This document shows, piece by piece, positions 35,801 to 43,900 of a stretch of DNA of 64,000 nt. The stretch is taken from assembly GCA_029783825.1 (NCBI GenBank), contig JAREIK010001332.1:4197742-4261741 (forward strand), written 5' to 3'. Source of the DNA: Sapria himalayana. Lineage: Eukaryota > Streptophyta > Magnoliopsida > Malpighiales > Rafflesiaceae. The position numbers and the translations under genes were made by a program. A model generated the notes under the pieces. The model made no database searches and was not told the origin of the DNA. It was given only the letters and a program-made list of their open reading frames with translations. Numbering within the stretch: the stretch's first letter is position 1; each line of letters begins with the position of its first letter.

Positions 35801-36967
35801 TTGCATAAGATTATGCATCTATTCATGCAATTTCGAAATACTTCATTGACGTTAGTGATGGAGGTATTGTCTTTGACTATCATAACAATAAGCAGAAACT
35901 AGTGGAAGCTAGCATTTTTTATAGTAGTAACAACCTAGTGTATCATCTTTTCAATTATTTACTAAGTGCTTAACCAATCTTTAATTAACAACAAAAGATA
36001 ACCAAAATAAAATTATACAACATGCTATAATCCTATAATTACAATGTGCATTTGTTTCAACACAACATTTCCAAGACTTCTTTTGTTGATGACGAATGTA
36101 TATTCATGACAATTGAATTCTGTTTGTGTTTCGCAACCTCATACCACTACATTTCAATGTGGCATTCACTATATTGATGTGAATTCTATAAAGATCACAC
36201 GAGGCCAATATATGATTGATGACTCACAAGATTGAGATAATGTACAAGAAACTCCAAACTATGTACCGAAATCATCTGAAGAGTGAGAATATGAAATATG
36301 TGCATTGTGCTTATTTTCAGCAACGGTGGCTTCCAATTCCATGAGATTTGGTGTTTTCCGTTGTTCTGGGAATTTAAAATTGGTTTCCCTCTTGCACCAA
36401 ATATGTTGGTCGGCACAAGTTAGCAGGAAAGAGTCAGCATGAATTAGCGAAGTAATTAAATCACCCTGAGTAAGGGTGGGTTTCTTCCTTGTTTGGCATC
36501 AATATCAAAATAACTGGGATTTCTATTTTCCAATTATTTGTCAATTCATGAAAATTCAAAACGTATTTACGTTGTTTACAATGAATTACGAAATTAAAGA
36601 ATCAGGACCCAATGTTCCGATCGGAATATAGATGGCAATAGCCTGATGATGTGATGTTGATGTAATTACTGTCATTCGACAAATAAAGAACAACTAAGTT
36701 GTAAATACATGTGCATGCATATACTTGCAAACGAAATTTCACTACAAGAATTTTGCGCTGTCCTACATCAACCACATTTGCATGCTCAGTATGCCGATGC
36801 CATAGAAAATGAGATTGATAGATGGATATGCAGAAATTAAGGATACCAGTGAGGCCTAGGGAAAATTTAGTAATTACTGCACCGACAACGCCAAAGCCCA
36901 CGAGGAATGGCCAGTTGCGGTTCCATTCTCTCTTGAAGAAAACAGGCCACGGATCGAACTTTCTCAT
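13632..36967 (-). CDS. Plant 6-kDa mitochondrial ATP synthase subunit (two exons, 23-kb intron)
   Basis: This is the likely nuclear gene for the small 6-kDa subunit of plant mitochondrial F1Fo ATP synthase, an inner-membrane protein of about 55 residues with no cleaved presequence. Exon 1 is 36,847-36,967: it starts at ATG, begins MRKFDPWPVFF and runs 40 codons plus one base through a hydrophobic segment (FLVGFGVVGAVI) to SLGLT, ending at a GT donor. Exon 2 is 13,632-13,690: after a CGCAG acceptor it completes the split Glu codon and reads EEDAEKSQFVQRHKR, the expected C-terminus. Phases match, and the order and strand are consistent. Reading on adds YFLF before a TAA. A GT directly after AAGAG (13,646-13,647) could instead splice to an exon with the stop, which would give exactly the usual 55 residues. 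The implied intron is 23,156 bp and mostly transposons. Family identity is from recalled plant homologues. The junction itself is inferred. Confidence 0.72.
14860..15668 (-). pseudogene. hAT transposase relic, C-terminal half (element B)
   Basis: The stretch 15,132-15,398 carries the segment with ILTYVSSCINQE and YYDTRYYSNSSHT, also seen in elements C and E. The stretch 14,860-15,010 reads an ILSKITPDLFT...SITSKFF...NMISD pattern, the decayed hAT dimerisation domain (normally PxLSxxARDxL...VASExxFS). The N-terminal half of the same gene is at 19,321-20,360, displaced by element C. Stops and frameshifts are present. Confidence 0.7.
15669..19312 (+). mobile_element. hAT family-1 element C, full length, nested in B
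   Basis: Precisely bounded by identical 8-bp duplications ATCCAACA (15,661-15,668 and 19,313-19,320), with family-1 termini TTAAGATGTCAAACG at the left and CGTTTGACACCTATA at the right. Its length is 3,644 bp. It contains a GC-rich subterminal region (to about 15,960), a leader with the GGCAGAATCCAAC motif near 16,078, a CT-rich tract (16,215-16,270), the transposase relic, then a GC-rich 3' subterminal region (19,080-19,300). It is the most complete family-1 copy in the window. Confidence 0.9.
16640..18600 (+). pseudogene. hAT transposase relic (element C)
   Basis: The order of domains is complete but broken by stops. A BED-like region lies at about 16,700-16,880. The segment before and within the RNase H-like core is at about 17,190-17,520. 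The helical block at 17,777-18,100 reads MKFQKFFYDITNICSSIYT and LRCICNISSVFRKF. The dimerisation domain at about 18,318-18,500 reads YPVLSKTTQDLLT, then VASESTFS, then DRRLKL. The VASES serine and its spacing are diagnostic of hAT (Dimer_Tnp_hAT) proteins. The second half of the domain has an in-frame stop. No intact ORF remains. Confidence 0.8.
19321..20360 (-). pseudogene. hAT transposase relic, N-terminal half (element B)
   Basis: The stretch 20,097-20,357 reads FNIIINKNNWGVAKES and then YKYCKKILN, the BED-like DNA-binding start shared with element A. The stretch 19,451-19,678 reads MIKIIRKYNIQNKIYNIIFDN region and then VRCMCFVIKLIVQ, the RNase H-like core. It is separated from its C-terminal half by the 3.6-kb nested element. 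Several frameshifts are visible. Confidence 0.7.
20609..20809. repeat. GA, GT and TA microsatellites in the element B leader
   Basis: Runs of (GA)n at about 20,609-20,644 and 20,662-20,680, directly followed by (GT)n to 20,701, and (TA)n at about 20,759-20,809. The GA tract corresponds in position to the CT/GA-rich leader of elements A, C and D, so it probably expanded from that motif. ORFs here are low-complexity artefacts. Confidence 0.85.
21151..22013. other. AT-rich intronic stretch, nothing recognised
   Basis: No motif, tandem repeat or terminus is visible. It lies inside the proposed ATP synthase intron, between two hAT insertions. Confidence 0.4.
22014..22600 (-). other. Unrecognised coding-like segment
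   Basis: Two minus-strand ORFs sit close together: 22,360-22,596 (begins MGPKRPLISF, contains FKAVDKQNNGYLRL) and 22,014-22,202 (reads SISIGVEKKQSVSSN). The first runs into CATG/GTAAGA, a strong splice donor, after SKSSFM. Codon composition is less AT-rich than the surroundings. I do not recognise a family; the VDKQNNGYL piece resembles an EF-hand loop only superficially. It could be an exon of an unknown gene or part of a retrotransposon ORF captured in the intron. Confidence 0.3.
22776..23560 (+). pseudogene. hAT transposase relic, C-terminal portion (element F)
   Basis: Nucleotide-level similarity to element C across its helical block and dimerisation region: the ACTTAGGTGCATAT block at 22,790, the TTTCATTCTATCTCTTTATTACTTGG block at 22,900-22,925, and the region equivalent to the VASES motif near 23,330-23,350. 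It is far too decayed for an ORF. Everything 5' of the helical block is missing. Confidence 0.6.
24014..25571 (-). mobile_element. hAT family-2 element with a retained transposase exon, 1558 bp
   Basis: Flanked by identical 8-bp duplications GTAGTAGC (24,006-24,013 and 25,572-25,579). The ends are inverted: AAGGGGCACGGACAT at the left and CGTGCTTCCTTG at the right. The TATCCTAG arm and AT tract typical of the other family-2 right ends appear here inverted at 24,060-24,150, so the element reads on minus. It carries a dimerisation-domain exon (24,303-24,578), a 53-bp palindrome (25,065-25,117) and a C12-13 run (25,119-25,131). It is inserted in element F. Confidence 0.8.
24303..24578 (-). pseudogene. 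C-terminal exon of a DUF659-class hAT transposase
   Basis: Reads CRGSYNFIHSMKRNKLTSQ, then RADDLVYVHNNLRLLSRRSP, then NYNEGE. This closely follows the C-terminal block of DUF659-type plant hAT proteins, where a CERNWS motif precedes FIHSxKRNxLTxxRAxDLVYVHxNLRLLSRR. In this copy the CER-equivalent is CRG, and the serine-rich stretch before it is eroded. The N-terminal zinc finger and catalytic domains are absent, so this is a deletion derivative. It is the key evidence that family 2 belongs to hAT. Identification is by motif recall, not by search. Confidence 0.72.
26230..26935 (+). pseudogene. Ty1/copia reverse transcriptase relic
   Basis: In pieces and with frameshifts, the plus strand reads NLPIALHK and then a SYIQYLI block near 26,440. 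It reads GCKYVFIMITNLDRK near 26,680-26,720, matching the VGCKWVFxIKxxxDG motif that opens copia RT, and HQLDINNIFFQNDLEAKIYI near 26,865-26,930, matching HQLDVKNAFLNGDLEEEVYM, which contains the first catalytic aspartate. The same region is present in another relic at 42.2-42.9 kb. LTRs were not found. Confidence 0.75.
27000..27540. other. AT-rich intronic stretch with an unrecognised ORF
   Basis: It contains a 103-codon minus-strand ORF at 27,173-27,484, rich in Ile, Tyr and Phe as expected from AT-rich sequence. It may be downstream sequence of the copia relic. No motif was recognised. Confidence 0.25.
27558..28064. mobile_element. GC-rich hAT family-1 MITE, 507 bp, with palindromic repeats
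   Basis: Perfect 8-bp duplication TTTCAACC (27,550-27,557 and 28,065-28,072) and inverted TAGAGGTGTCAA/TTGACACCTCTA ends. The two ends are GC-rich, but the middle (27,725-27,870) is an array of about three units pairing AAATTAGGGTTT with AAACCCTAATTTT. Unlike the other GC-rich MITEs it lacks the GACCGCGGGTC hairpin. Confidence 0.88.
27725..27870. repeat. Tandem palindromic repeat with TTAGGGTTT motifs
   Basis: Three diverging units of about 45-50 bp, each an arm TTAAATTAGGGTTTCGGG, a short GC spacer and its complement ending in CCTAATTTTTTTT. The core looks telomere-like but is not a (TTTAGGG)n array. Arms pair within and between units. Confidence 0.75.
28258..28805. mobile_element. GC-rich hAT family-1 MITE, 548 bp
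   Basis: Perfect 8-bp duplication GAATCACC (28,250-28,257 and 28,806-28,813) and inverted TAGAGGTGTCAAACG ends. The interior is extremely GC-rich with CGTGCC/GGCACG repeats, including runs of GGCACGGCACGGCACGG. It contains the CCGCGGGTCGGGTC half of the hairpin found in the 3.5 and 44.7 kb copies, with the other half degraded. Its several overlapping ORFs are composition artefacts. Confidence 0.88.
28814..29189. other. AT-rich intronic stretch, nothing recognised
   Basis: It separates a family-1 MITE from a family-2 element. No feature seen. Confidence 0.4.
29198..30122. mobile_element. hAT family-2 non-autonomous element with minisatellite
   Basis: Flanked by TAGACTACC (29,189-29,197 and 30,123-30,131; 9 bases identical, 8 expected for hAT). 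The ends are inverted around AAGCACGGACACGG (29,204) and CCGTGTCCGTGCTT (30,107-30,120). From left to right: GTGTCC/GGACAC subterminal repeats, ATACGCCACGTGGC palindromes, the minisatellite (29,450-29,750), an AT-rich palindromic block and the TATCCTAG arm. The layout is colinear with the 7.9-8.8 kb copy. Confidence 0.8.
29450..29750 (+). repeat. About 30-bp G-rich minisatellite, about 10 units
   Basis: Units are close to GAATTGAGGGGGGAGGCAGG followed by a GGCGGGCGC tail, with starts near 29,489, 29,519, 29,550, 29,580, 29,611, 29,640, 29,668 and 29,697. The period is 28-31 bases. The unit is homologous to the 30-bp unit at 8.2-8.4 kb but diverged, with ATTGAGG in place of TTTGAGG and GGAGGCAGG in place of GGCGGCAGAAGG. 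Confidence 0.85.
30132..32261. other. AT-rich intronic stretch, few landmarks
   Basis: No gene or array. At about 31,260-31,360 a GC-richer patch ends in GCCCATTTTCCACATCTATG, which could be a badly decayed family-1 terminus (expected GCCCGTTTGACACCTCTA). The rest is featureless. Confidence 0.35.
32262..35613 (+). mobile_element. hAT family-1 element D, 5' end truncated
   Basis: The 3' terminus is intact (CCCGTTTGACACCTCTA, ending 35,613). The left end starts about 80 bp inside the family sequence (GGCTCGTGTCAGG at about 32,264), so the 5' terminus is lost. The leader is colinear with element C: GGTCAGTTTGATGGTCAAAC near 32,544, the GGCAGAATCCAAC motif near 32,634 and a CT-rich tract at 32,764-32,840. 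Subterminal GC-rich sequence lies at 35,405-35,600. Confidence 0.75.
33300..34990 (+). pseudogene. hAT transposase relic (element D)
   Basis: Colinear with the element C transposase at nucleotide level: BED-like region about 33,310-33,450, catalytic region about 33,740-34,130, helical block about 34,310-34,500, and dimerisation region about 34,740-34,900 (TTTTTCTATTGTAGTGAATATAA matches the C copy). Stops and indels occur in every block, and no ORF over 60 codons survives. It is more decayed than C. Confidence 0.65.
35614..36846. other. Intron sequence next to exon 1, two unrecognised ORFs
   Basis: Minus-strand ORFs at 35,650-35,883 and 36,195-36,416 give proteins I do not recognise. The base composition is closer to that of the exon than to the transposons, so this may be original intron sequence. 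No terminal repeats. Confidence 0.35.
36847..36967 (-). CDS. Exon 1 of the 6-kDa ATP synthase subunit gene
   Basis: The first 40 codons plus one base. They encode the conserved FDPWPVFFKREW start and one membrane-spanning segment, residues about 20-33. The ORF runs on past the donor into unrelated residues, as expected for read-through into an intron. The donor is G/GTATCC on the minus strand. The sequence just upstream, GGCTTTCAG about 13 bases before the ATG, could be the acceptor of a 5' UTR intron, but this is weak. Confidence 0.8.
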
Positions 36968-37058
36968 TGTCGACTTCCACTGAAAGCCTTCTTTTCCCCC
37001 GTATATTTTATTGGATCAACTCAATGCAATGTATTTCAATTTGAAAAAAAAAACAATT

Positions 37059-37125
37059 GTATTTACGGCACCAACAACGCCAAAGCCAACGGCTGAATGG
37101 CCAGTGGCAGACTTGCAGTTGAAGG
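37059..37125 (-). pseudogene. Partial duplicate of ATP synthase exon 1
   Basis: About 67 bp closely resemble the middle of exon 1 (36,871-36,939) in the same orientation, including the stretch encoding WPF and GFGVVGAV. The copy lacks the start codon and has a small indel that breaks the frame, and the exon 1 N-terminus and donor are absent. It lies about 90 bp upstream of the real ATG, so it is a short tandem partial duplication in the 5' flank or 5' UTR. It cannot encode a subunit. Confidence 0.65.
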
Positions 37126-37319
37126 GGAAATCGAAATACACACACGCATTTTTAAATTTTTTTTTTTATTGTTTTTATTTTTTTATAATTAAATAAGGAA
37201 GATTTGTGTTTTATATACCAATTACCAAATACAGAATAATTTAATATGTGCACCAAAACGCAAAATACTTTCTTTTTGGTGCACTCAGCAACTGACATGT
37301 CATCAATTCAAAAAATAAT

Positions 37320-37510
37320 AAAATAGTTAAATATATGTGTGTGTCTACTATATATTTATAGATATTTAAATAAAAACCTATATAAATAAATAGATATAAA
37401 TATATACTATATATATTATGTATAAATAAATAAACATAAATATATATAAATATATAAACATAAACATAATTAAATATATAAATATATAAACATAATATAT
37501 ATATATATAT

Positions 37511-37550
<40 letters not shown>

Positions 37551-37785
37551 CTTTCTCTGTATATTATATATTTATGTGTGTGTGTGTGTGCGTTTATATT
37601 TATATATTTATATATATTTATGTTTATATATTTATATATATTTATTTTTATATATTTATATTTATGTTTATATAATTATATTTATTTTTATTCATATATT
37701 TATATATGTTTGTATTTATATATTAATATATTTTTTGTTTAGATATCTACTAATATATTGTGTGTGTGTGTGTGTAATTTTGATA
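37320..37785. repeat. Inverted low-complexity TA/CA-GT block
   Basis: (CA)n at about 37,513-37,542 and (GT)n at about 37,576-37,592 face each other across about 35 bp. Outside them, ATATTTATATATTTAT-type repeats continue outward on both sides for about 180-200 bp in opposite orientation, and GTGTGTGT runs occur at both outer edges (37,337 and 37,760). ORFs rich in Ile-Tyr on both strands are artefacts. The block lies in the 5' flank of the ATP synthase gene. Confidence 0.75.
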
Positions 37786-37799
37786 TGAAACCAAATTGG

Positions 37800-40728
37800 G
37801 TGCTCGTAGTTCCGAAAAAATGTAGGTTTTCAATCATTACCAAAATGCAATTATTTTAAGTTTGGGTACATATTTTTCTTTTTTTTTTAATTGTCCTTTT
37901 TTTAATTATTTTTTGTTTGATGTACCAAAATGCAAATCTCTCATTAAATATAGTACTAGTCGCCATGTAAATCATTACAACAAAATTTTAAAGATCCAAT
38001 GGTAATTAAATCTACATTTTTTATTAATTTTTTTTACCCTCTCTCAATTCCTCCTTATTAACTACATGATAAATGCATACGACAAACTTACACACTAGTC
38101 AATCGTCTTAATAGTGATCAAGACCAAAATATTTAACTTTAGAATTCTTATAAAATCCAGTACATTAGTAATGATTTATATGTACATGTACTTAAGTTAG
38201 ATGTGATTGGATAATTAAATCTACATTATTATGTAGTAATATAATAATTCTAGGTACCATGATGCTAAACTACAAATGCATCACCTTTAAGTACATGTAC
38301 ATGTACTTGAGTTAGTAATTTATTTTAGCCCATATATAATGAATTGAATGGATTAGTCAAATATTTTTTAGAAAAAATTATGGTTTGGTGTATGAATTAA
38401 ACAAAATTATATAAAAACTCAACTTTTAACTTCTCATTTTGAGTGTTATTTGGGGAAAAATAAATCCCAAAATACGTACAAAAATAATACTAACCCTCGC
38501 CCTACCCAAAAACATCTTTGTCTAAATTTACATGTGATGTCGCGTGAACCAATCATACAACATCAACATTACTAGCACAGTAACAATGATAATATCATAT
38601 CAAGAAGCAACATCACCATGTTGGTACGTAAGAGGAGAAAATTGAGAAAAAAAACATTATTGTTTTGAAAATGATATTTTAAAAGCACTCTAGTATGTTT
38701 ATTGATCACGCAACTTCATTTTAAATTCCTTAATTCCCATACTGATGTATGTGGTATTCACATGACCAATATGTCTTGTATATTAAGCTACTTACATGAA
38801 CTATATCATTTTTCCTTACACTTAGTCAACATAAAGATTTTGGATTCACACTAATGGATGTAGAATATCGTCTCCATGTTTCTCCATGCTTAAGAGATGG
38901 ATTCAATAATATTCTCAAATGATTTATTTTTATCCCTTCTCTTCCTCTCCCCCAACTCATCCCTTATTATTCATTGGTAGTCAAAAATGGGCCTTGGGGC
39001 CTTGAGACCAAAGTAGGTAAGACCTCTATCCCAGTAGTATAAATAAAGCATTTGGTAAAAATATTATGGGATACATATCTAGCATCTCTGAAAATTAATT
39101 TCGTATTCTTTACGGTTGGAAGGTTTTTTTCCCTTTGCCAACCAAACTATCATATTATTGGTAAATTCTCTAAGGATTTGATCAATCATTACTTCTCTCA
39201 TTTTGCACATCACTATCTACAATCCATAAGCAAAAAGAAGAATGAGCATTCTCAAAATTGTAATCTAAAAATGGATGGGGCACACCCTTAGAAGAAAGGA
39301 AGAGAGTTTTAAACTTTTTCAACAACTTGGTTATATATTTTCTAATTCAATCTTATGAAAAAATGATTTTCAAGATGAACTTTCTCAAGAAAAAAGTGAA
39401 CTTTTCATGTTTTTAATGACATCAAAGAAAGTATGAGTTGTTCATCTTGTTAGATGCATGGACAATTGAGATGAATGTTCATCAAATAACTCATGTAAGT
39501 AAGCTCAATATAAATGACATCTTCGTTATGTGAATATCATGGAGTATTGTTGATGTTTCATAGTTGTGTTGACAATGCTGGTGTGACATGACATATGGTG
39601 CCTTGGGTGGTAATAAAGAATGATATCTCGAGCAAGGGGATCAACACTTTTTAGTGCACCTTTCGGTAATTATTATTTCTAAAAATATTTAAAAAGTTAG
39701 GTCCTTAGTCCTCTTTTTCAAAAAATTCACTAGCACAAGTACCCTTAATCATTCACTTGATCTTTTTATGATTTATATCTAATTTATAGCATTCAATTAA
39801 TCCTTAATTTGCTTCCATGTTATAGACATTAAAAGAAAAATGAGCAAGTGATTCCTCACTATTTCAACTTATAGCCATACATTTTGTATTTTTTTTTACT
39901 TTTTAATTATTATTTTATTATTATATCATTATCGATGGGATCACCTAATACATGTAAGCTACACCAATTCCTTGGCTCATTATATAATGATATTTTTTAT
40001 ATCTTATTCACATAAAGTTTTATTGAGTTGATGTTTGATATTTACGTTGTTTTTATACATGATATCAATGCTAAACCCCTAGGACTACAAAATATAGGAT
40101 TTGTAAGAGAACACGTGTATCATACCAACACTATGCAATTAATTTCATGCAAATTAGAGGTGAACATTCATGTGTGCCACAACAAGTGACATTCCACACC
40201 CACTATGTGTGAGGTGTGCCGATACTAGGAGGTGGTGGTAGTGACAAAAAATGATACAAATTTATGATAATTTTTTGAAAAAACCATTTTATCACTTGAA
40301 ACCTTAATTTTTTGGGTAGTTTTCATATTTTTCGGGGGCCAAAATTTGCATACTTGCAAGCACATATATGTAGAGCAATGGATGGTATTAACTAATTTGA
40401 GTTGCAAATCCTATTTTTTGGGATGGTAGATTTGAAAACTAGAAATTATTGTTCTAAATTTTGATAGTCACATATTGGGTCCTCAAAACCCTAATTCTAG
40501 GATGGAAGATTCAAAAACCCTTAAAATTAAAGCTTCAAATATGTGTAGAACAATAATTAAGTTTTTTGATTTATTTGAGAATAGTTTGTGGTTGATTTTT
40601 TTGAATAGTGTATTGAGTATGGAGATAAATTGTCATAGTTGAGGCATAGGTAAGAGAGCATCAGTTCAATATGTATTTTGTATGAGAATAAGTCATACGA
40701 GAAATAATTGTTTGGTATTTATTTTCAG
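37800..40728. other. AT-rich stretch upstream of the ATP synthase gene
   Basis: No recognisable gene. The 79-codon plus-strand ORF at 39,052-39,291 has no known motif. TACATGTACATGTACTT-type palindromes occur near 38,180 and 38,295. Confidence 0.35.
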
Positions 40729-40831
40729 AGAATAGACCAAGAGTACTACATAAGAATTCATGCAAAGTCCTCCCATCATAACTCCTACTGAAGAAGAATA
40801 TCGAGATCCAAACAAAGTCTTTCCATCATTG
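40729..40831 (+). other. Possible exon of unknown gene
   Basis: A 103-bp segment is framed by TTTATTTTCAG and G/GTAAGA, both good plant splice signals. All three frames have stops before the internal ATG at 40,760. From that ATG it reads MQSPPIITPTEEEYRDPNKV. The PTEEEYRDP piece vaguely recalls a JmjN motif, but the residues after it do not fit. It could be a first coding exon or coincidence. Confidence 0.2.
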
Positions 40832-41686
40832 GTAAGATATTGGGTAAAGATGTATTTAGATTTTTTCTTTAGCTTGTTTTACTTATATATGATTGTCTAG
40901 TTAGTCTTGTATCCATGAGTGACCTTTCAAAGTAATTTAATTTTGACTTTATTTTTTATTTTACTGTTATTTATTTGCATGATTAAAAGACTCCAAGAAA
41001 GACTTTATTTATATTTGAGTTGCATGAATTATATATATTATTCTCTATGGTAGAATCTTCTACTAGGTATTTGAGTATGTTTTGACAATATGCTTGTCCA
41101 TTATCAACTTGGACACATATCATTGGTCAAGTTGAAAAATATAACCTATATTGTTATGGGTATTTCTATTATAGAGTGTTCAATTAAAAAAACAAACTAG
41201 AGTTCCATGTTTTGCTCACTAGCATAGTGTGAACAAGAACCCATGCACTCAGACATATGAGAATCTAATAGAAATTCAACTAAAGAGAGTATTAAGTATT
41301 TTATTATTTTTTTGATGATTTCTCATGGTATACATGGCTATTTTTTTCATTATAGACGTAAGATTTATATTGTTCATATAGTTCAAGTAACAAAACATTA
41401 GTTCGATAAAAATATTAAAAAATAAGAAATGATTATGTATTAGAATATATATCAGATAGATTTAGTACTTATTATATTGATCATTGAATTATACACTATA
41501 CTTTTTATATTTAAACAATCCTACAAAATGAGTACTTGAAAGGAATAAAGGATATTTAGTTATGATGCCACTACTCTAATTTTGGAATAATGTTCTAAAG
41601 TAGTTTTAGAGAGATATTATTTTACATATAAATCATCTAAGAAAGGTAAATCTTAAGGCTATGGGTGTCAATGTATACCATCCTAA

Positions 41687-41886
41687 CAAGGATTAAAATA
41701 TCGGTTTATACGGATATATCAGTACTTGGATTTTACAGATATATTGGATATATTGAATCAGTGTGTTTTTTGTATATGAGCATCAATAATGGGTAGATAT
41801 ATCGGTCTTGACGGATATATCTATACTTAGAATTTGTGGATATTTCGGAGATATATTGGTGGATATATCATAAATTTTTATCCTTG
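41687..41886. mobile_element. 200-bp MITE rich in GATATATC palindromes
   Basis: The ends are inverted: CAAGGATTAAAATATC at the left, and the complement of CAAGGATAAAAATTTA at the right. The flanks are CATCCTAA (41,679-41,686) and CATCCTAT (41,887-41,894), a 7-of-8 target duplication consistent with a hAT-type MITE. The interior repeats CGGATATATC and ATATATTGGATATAT motifs. It is unrelated in sequence to families 1 and 2. Confidence 0.65.
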
Positions 41887-42199
41887 CATCCTATAGAGAG
41901 ATCATGGACAAAGTGAGTATTCAAAAAGGTATTGAGAGGCAAACTAAATGATCTCTCTTTGGGATGCATGATTTTAAATGGAACACGGTGAGAAAGAATT
42001 TTAGTGAGTTCTAATTTCACTTTTTCTAGCATGAGTTATTTTTTAGTGATCCTGAAAAGAGAGTTACATGTCTGTCCATTATAATGATACTCTTATAGAT
42101 TCGGTACATGTACCAACAAATATAGATTATGATGACTCTAGAGAGAGCAATGTTTCTAATGAGAAAATCTTTCTCAAGTATGGATTACATAATAGTTTA

Positions 42200-42897
42200 T
42201 GAGAATACTCTAGTTTATGCTTATGGTGTTAGCGGCCTAAAGACTTGACCACATAGGACATATAACTTATACTAGAAGGAAAAGACATACAAAACATGCT
42301 CATACTAGATATTAGTCTACTGAGGAGTCAAATGATTTTATAACCGACCCTATTGTTCTTGATCTTTTAATTACTCTACAAAAGTGATATGAAAGTTGTA
42401 CTCAATATTCAATCTTATAGTTAATGTTGTCTACATGTCTTCTTCCATATTTTACTTTTTTTACTACTTTTCTTGATGGTATTAGGGCACTAAGATCTTC
42501 TCATAATATTTTTTTCTTGATCTTCTCACTCAAGATTGTCTCGTATCATGTTGGATGAGATATAAGTTCTCTAATCCACTAGGAGTTGGAAACTAGTACC
42601 ATAACTTACATGAAGGGTTGTTGTTGGCCACATGTGTGTATTCGCTATGCAGATAAGTCTAGATGAAAAGTTTGATTTTTTTAAGGCAAAATTTATAGTG
42701 AGGGTTTTCTTAGACATTTATTGGGGACCGATAGGGCTCTTTCTCTTCAAGTGGTCAAGATGATATTTGTATGGATTAGTGATACACTGGTAGTATTTAA
42801 TAGATGCAGAATACACTAGCTAAACTTGAAGAATATTTATCTTCATGATGCCTTTGAGGAAGAGGATCATATGGAGTAGCCACCCAGGTATAGGTGG
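42200..42897 (+). pseudogene. Ty1/copia reverse transcriptase relic
   Basis: The plus strand reads LDLLITLQK then YESCTQYSI (copia LPIAxRKGVRSCTQHPI block) near 42,355-42,410, and DISSLIH...ELETSTIT (the DExxALxxNxTWELV block) near 42,555-42,605. Next comes GCCWPHVCIRYADKSR (the VGCRWVFxxK block) near 42,615-42,665, then LNLKNIYLHDAFEEEDHME (the LDVKNAFLNGDLEEExYME block) near 42,815-42,880. Stops and frameshifts throughout. Homology stops close after the last block. Confidence 0.75.
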
Positions 42898-43029
42898 CTC
42901 ATCCATGCCACCACGTCATGTCTTGGATGTCTGAAATTAAGGGTGGCCTAGCATGCACCAAACCTAGGCTAGCATTGATGTGGCATATTGTATCCATGAC
43001 TAGCCTATGTGTGAACTAGTCATGCTAGG

Positions 43030-43900
43030 TGTTGTGACCGTATTATACTACATAATTTTATCAATTAGGTGATGTCTCAAAAGCTTATTAACAAGAATAT
43101 CTCATAAACTAAGATCCACAAATATATGAATTATATAAGTAGTAAAATAAATTTTCATTCATATTTCGATCATATATGAATTGTATTGGTAATTTAGTTA
43201 TTCAACAATGAGACCTTGTTTTTAGTAAAATAGATACTCATATTGTCAGACAATCTTTGCACCTTGATTTATTAATCTAATCTATATGATGATGGTTGCT
43301 CAATTTATATTATTTTGGATGAAAAATTTAGTTTAGGATGTTGTACAATAACTTCTTATCCTAACGACATACAAGGTAATTTTCACCACATAACTTATTT
43401 CAATGGTGGTCCCCTTATAGTTGCTCCTATAGTATATCACCAAAAATTTATATAGTTTATAAGCACATATACTTTTTTTTGTTAGCACCATATTAGCACA
43501 ATTATCACATGTTTCTCTCAATATTCACTAGTGAAAACTATACAAGTAATTTACATGATTTGTTACCATCTTGTGAGTTATAACATACTTTCTCATCTTC
43601 CAAGAATTGCATATCAACGTATTTCTTGAAAATGATGTGGCTTGTATACTAAATGTGAACCTCTTGGAAGAATATTTTATATAACATCCATCTCAATCAA
43701 AAATTAATTTTTTAAAGATGTGTATAGTACATTAGCATATAAAAGTATTCACACTTTTAGATTTGTGAGTGTCATACTTATAATGATTAACATATTGAAA
43801 TTTTTGGATTCAACATATAGGTTTATCTCGTTAATCATAGTTAGAAGGGTTGTCAATTCATTCCTAGCATATGCATAAGTGAGCCTCATTATTTACTTGT
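43030..43900. repeat. Dispersed repeat copy, also at 55.8-56.7 kb
   Basis: Colinear with 55,800-56,700. Shared landmarks are CTAAAAGCTTGTTAATAA-like sequence at the start (43,080 and 55,847), the TGTACAATAACTTCTTATCC region (43,341), GGTGGTC followed by CTTATAG or CGTAGC (43,405 and 56,173), and the AAAATGATGTGGCTT region (43,629). Diverged and non-coding. It probably belongs to the same retrotransposon family as the large direct repeats that follow. Confidence 0.55.

Noticed and set aside
35650..35883. Cytochrome P450 fragment
   Set aside because: A weak resemblance of one segment to the region before the heme domain, with no P450 signature motif visible.
37241..37788. Ile-Tyr-rich membrane proteins on both strands
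   Set aside because: These are low-complexity translation of TA, CA and GT repeats.
42890..43020. Short GC-richer patch with CTAGGCTAGCAT-like repeats
   Set aside because: It might be another small transposon end, but no inverted terminus or target duplication could be found.
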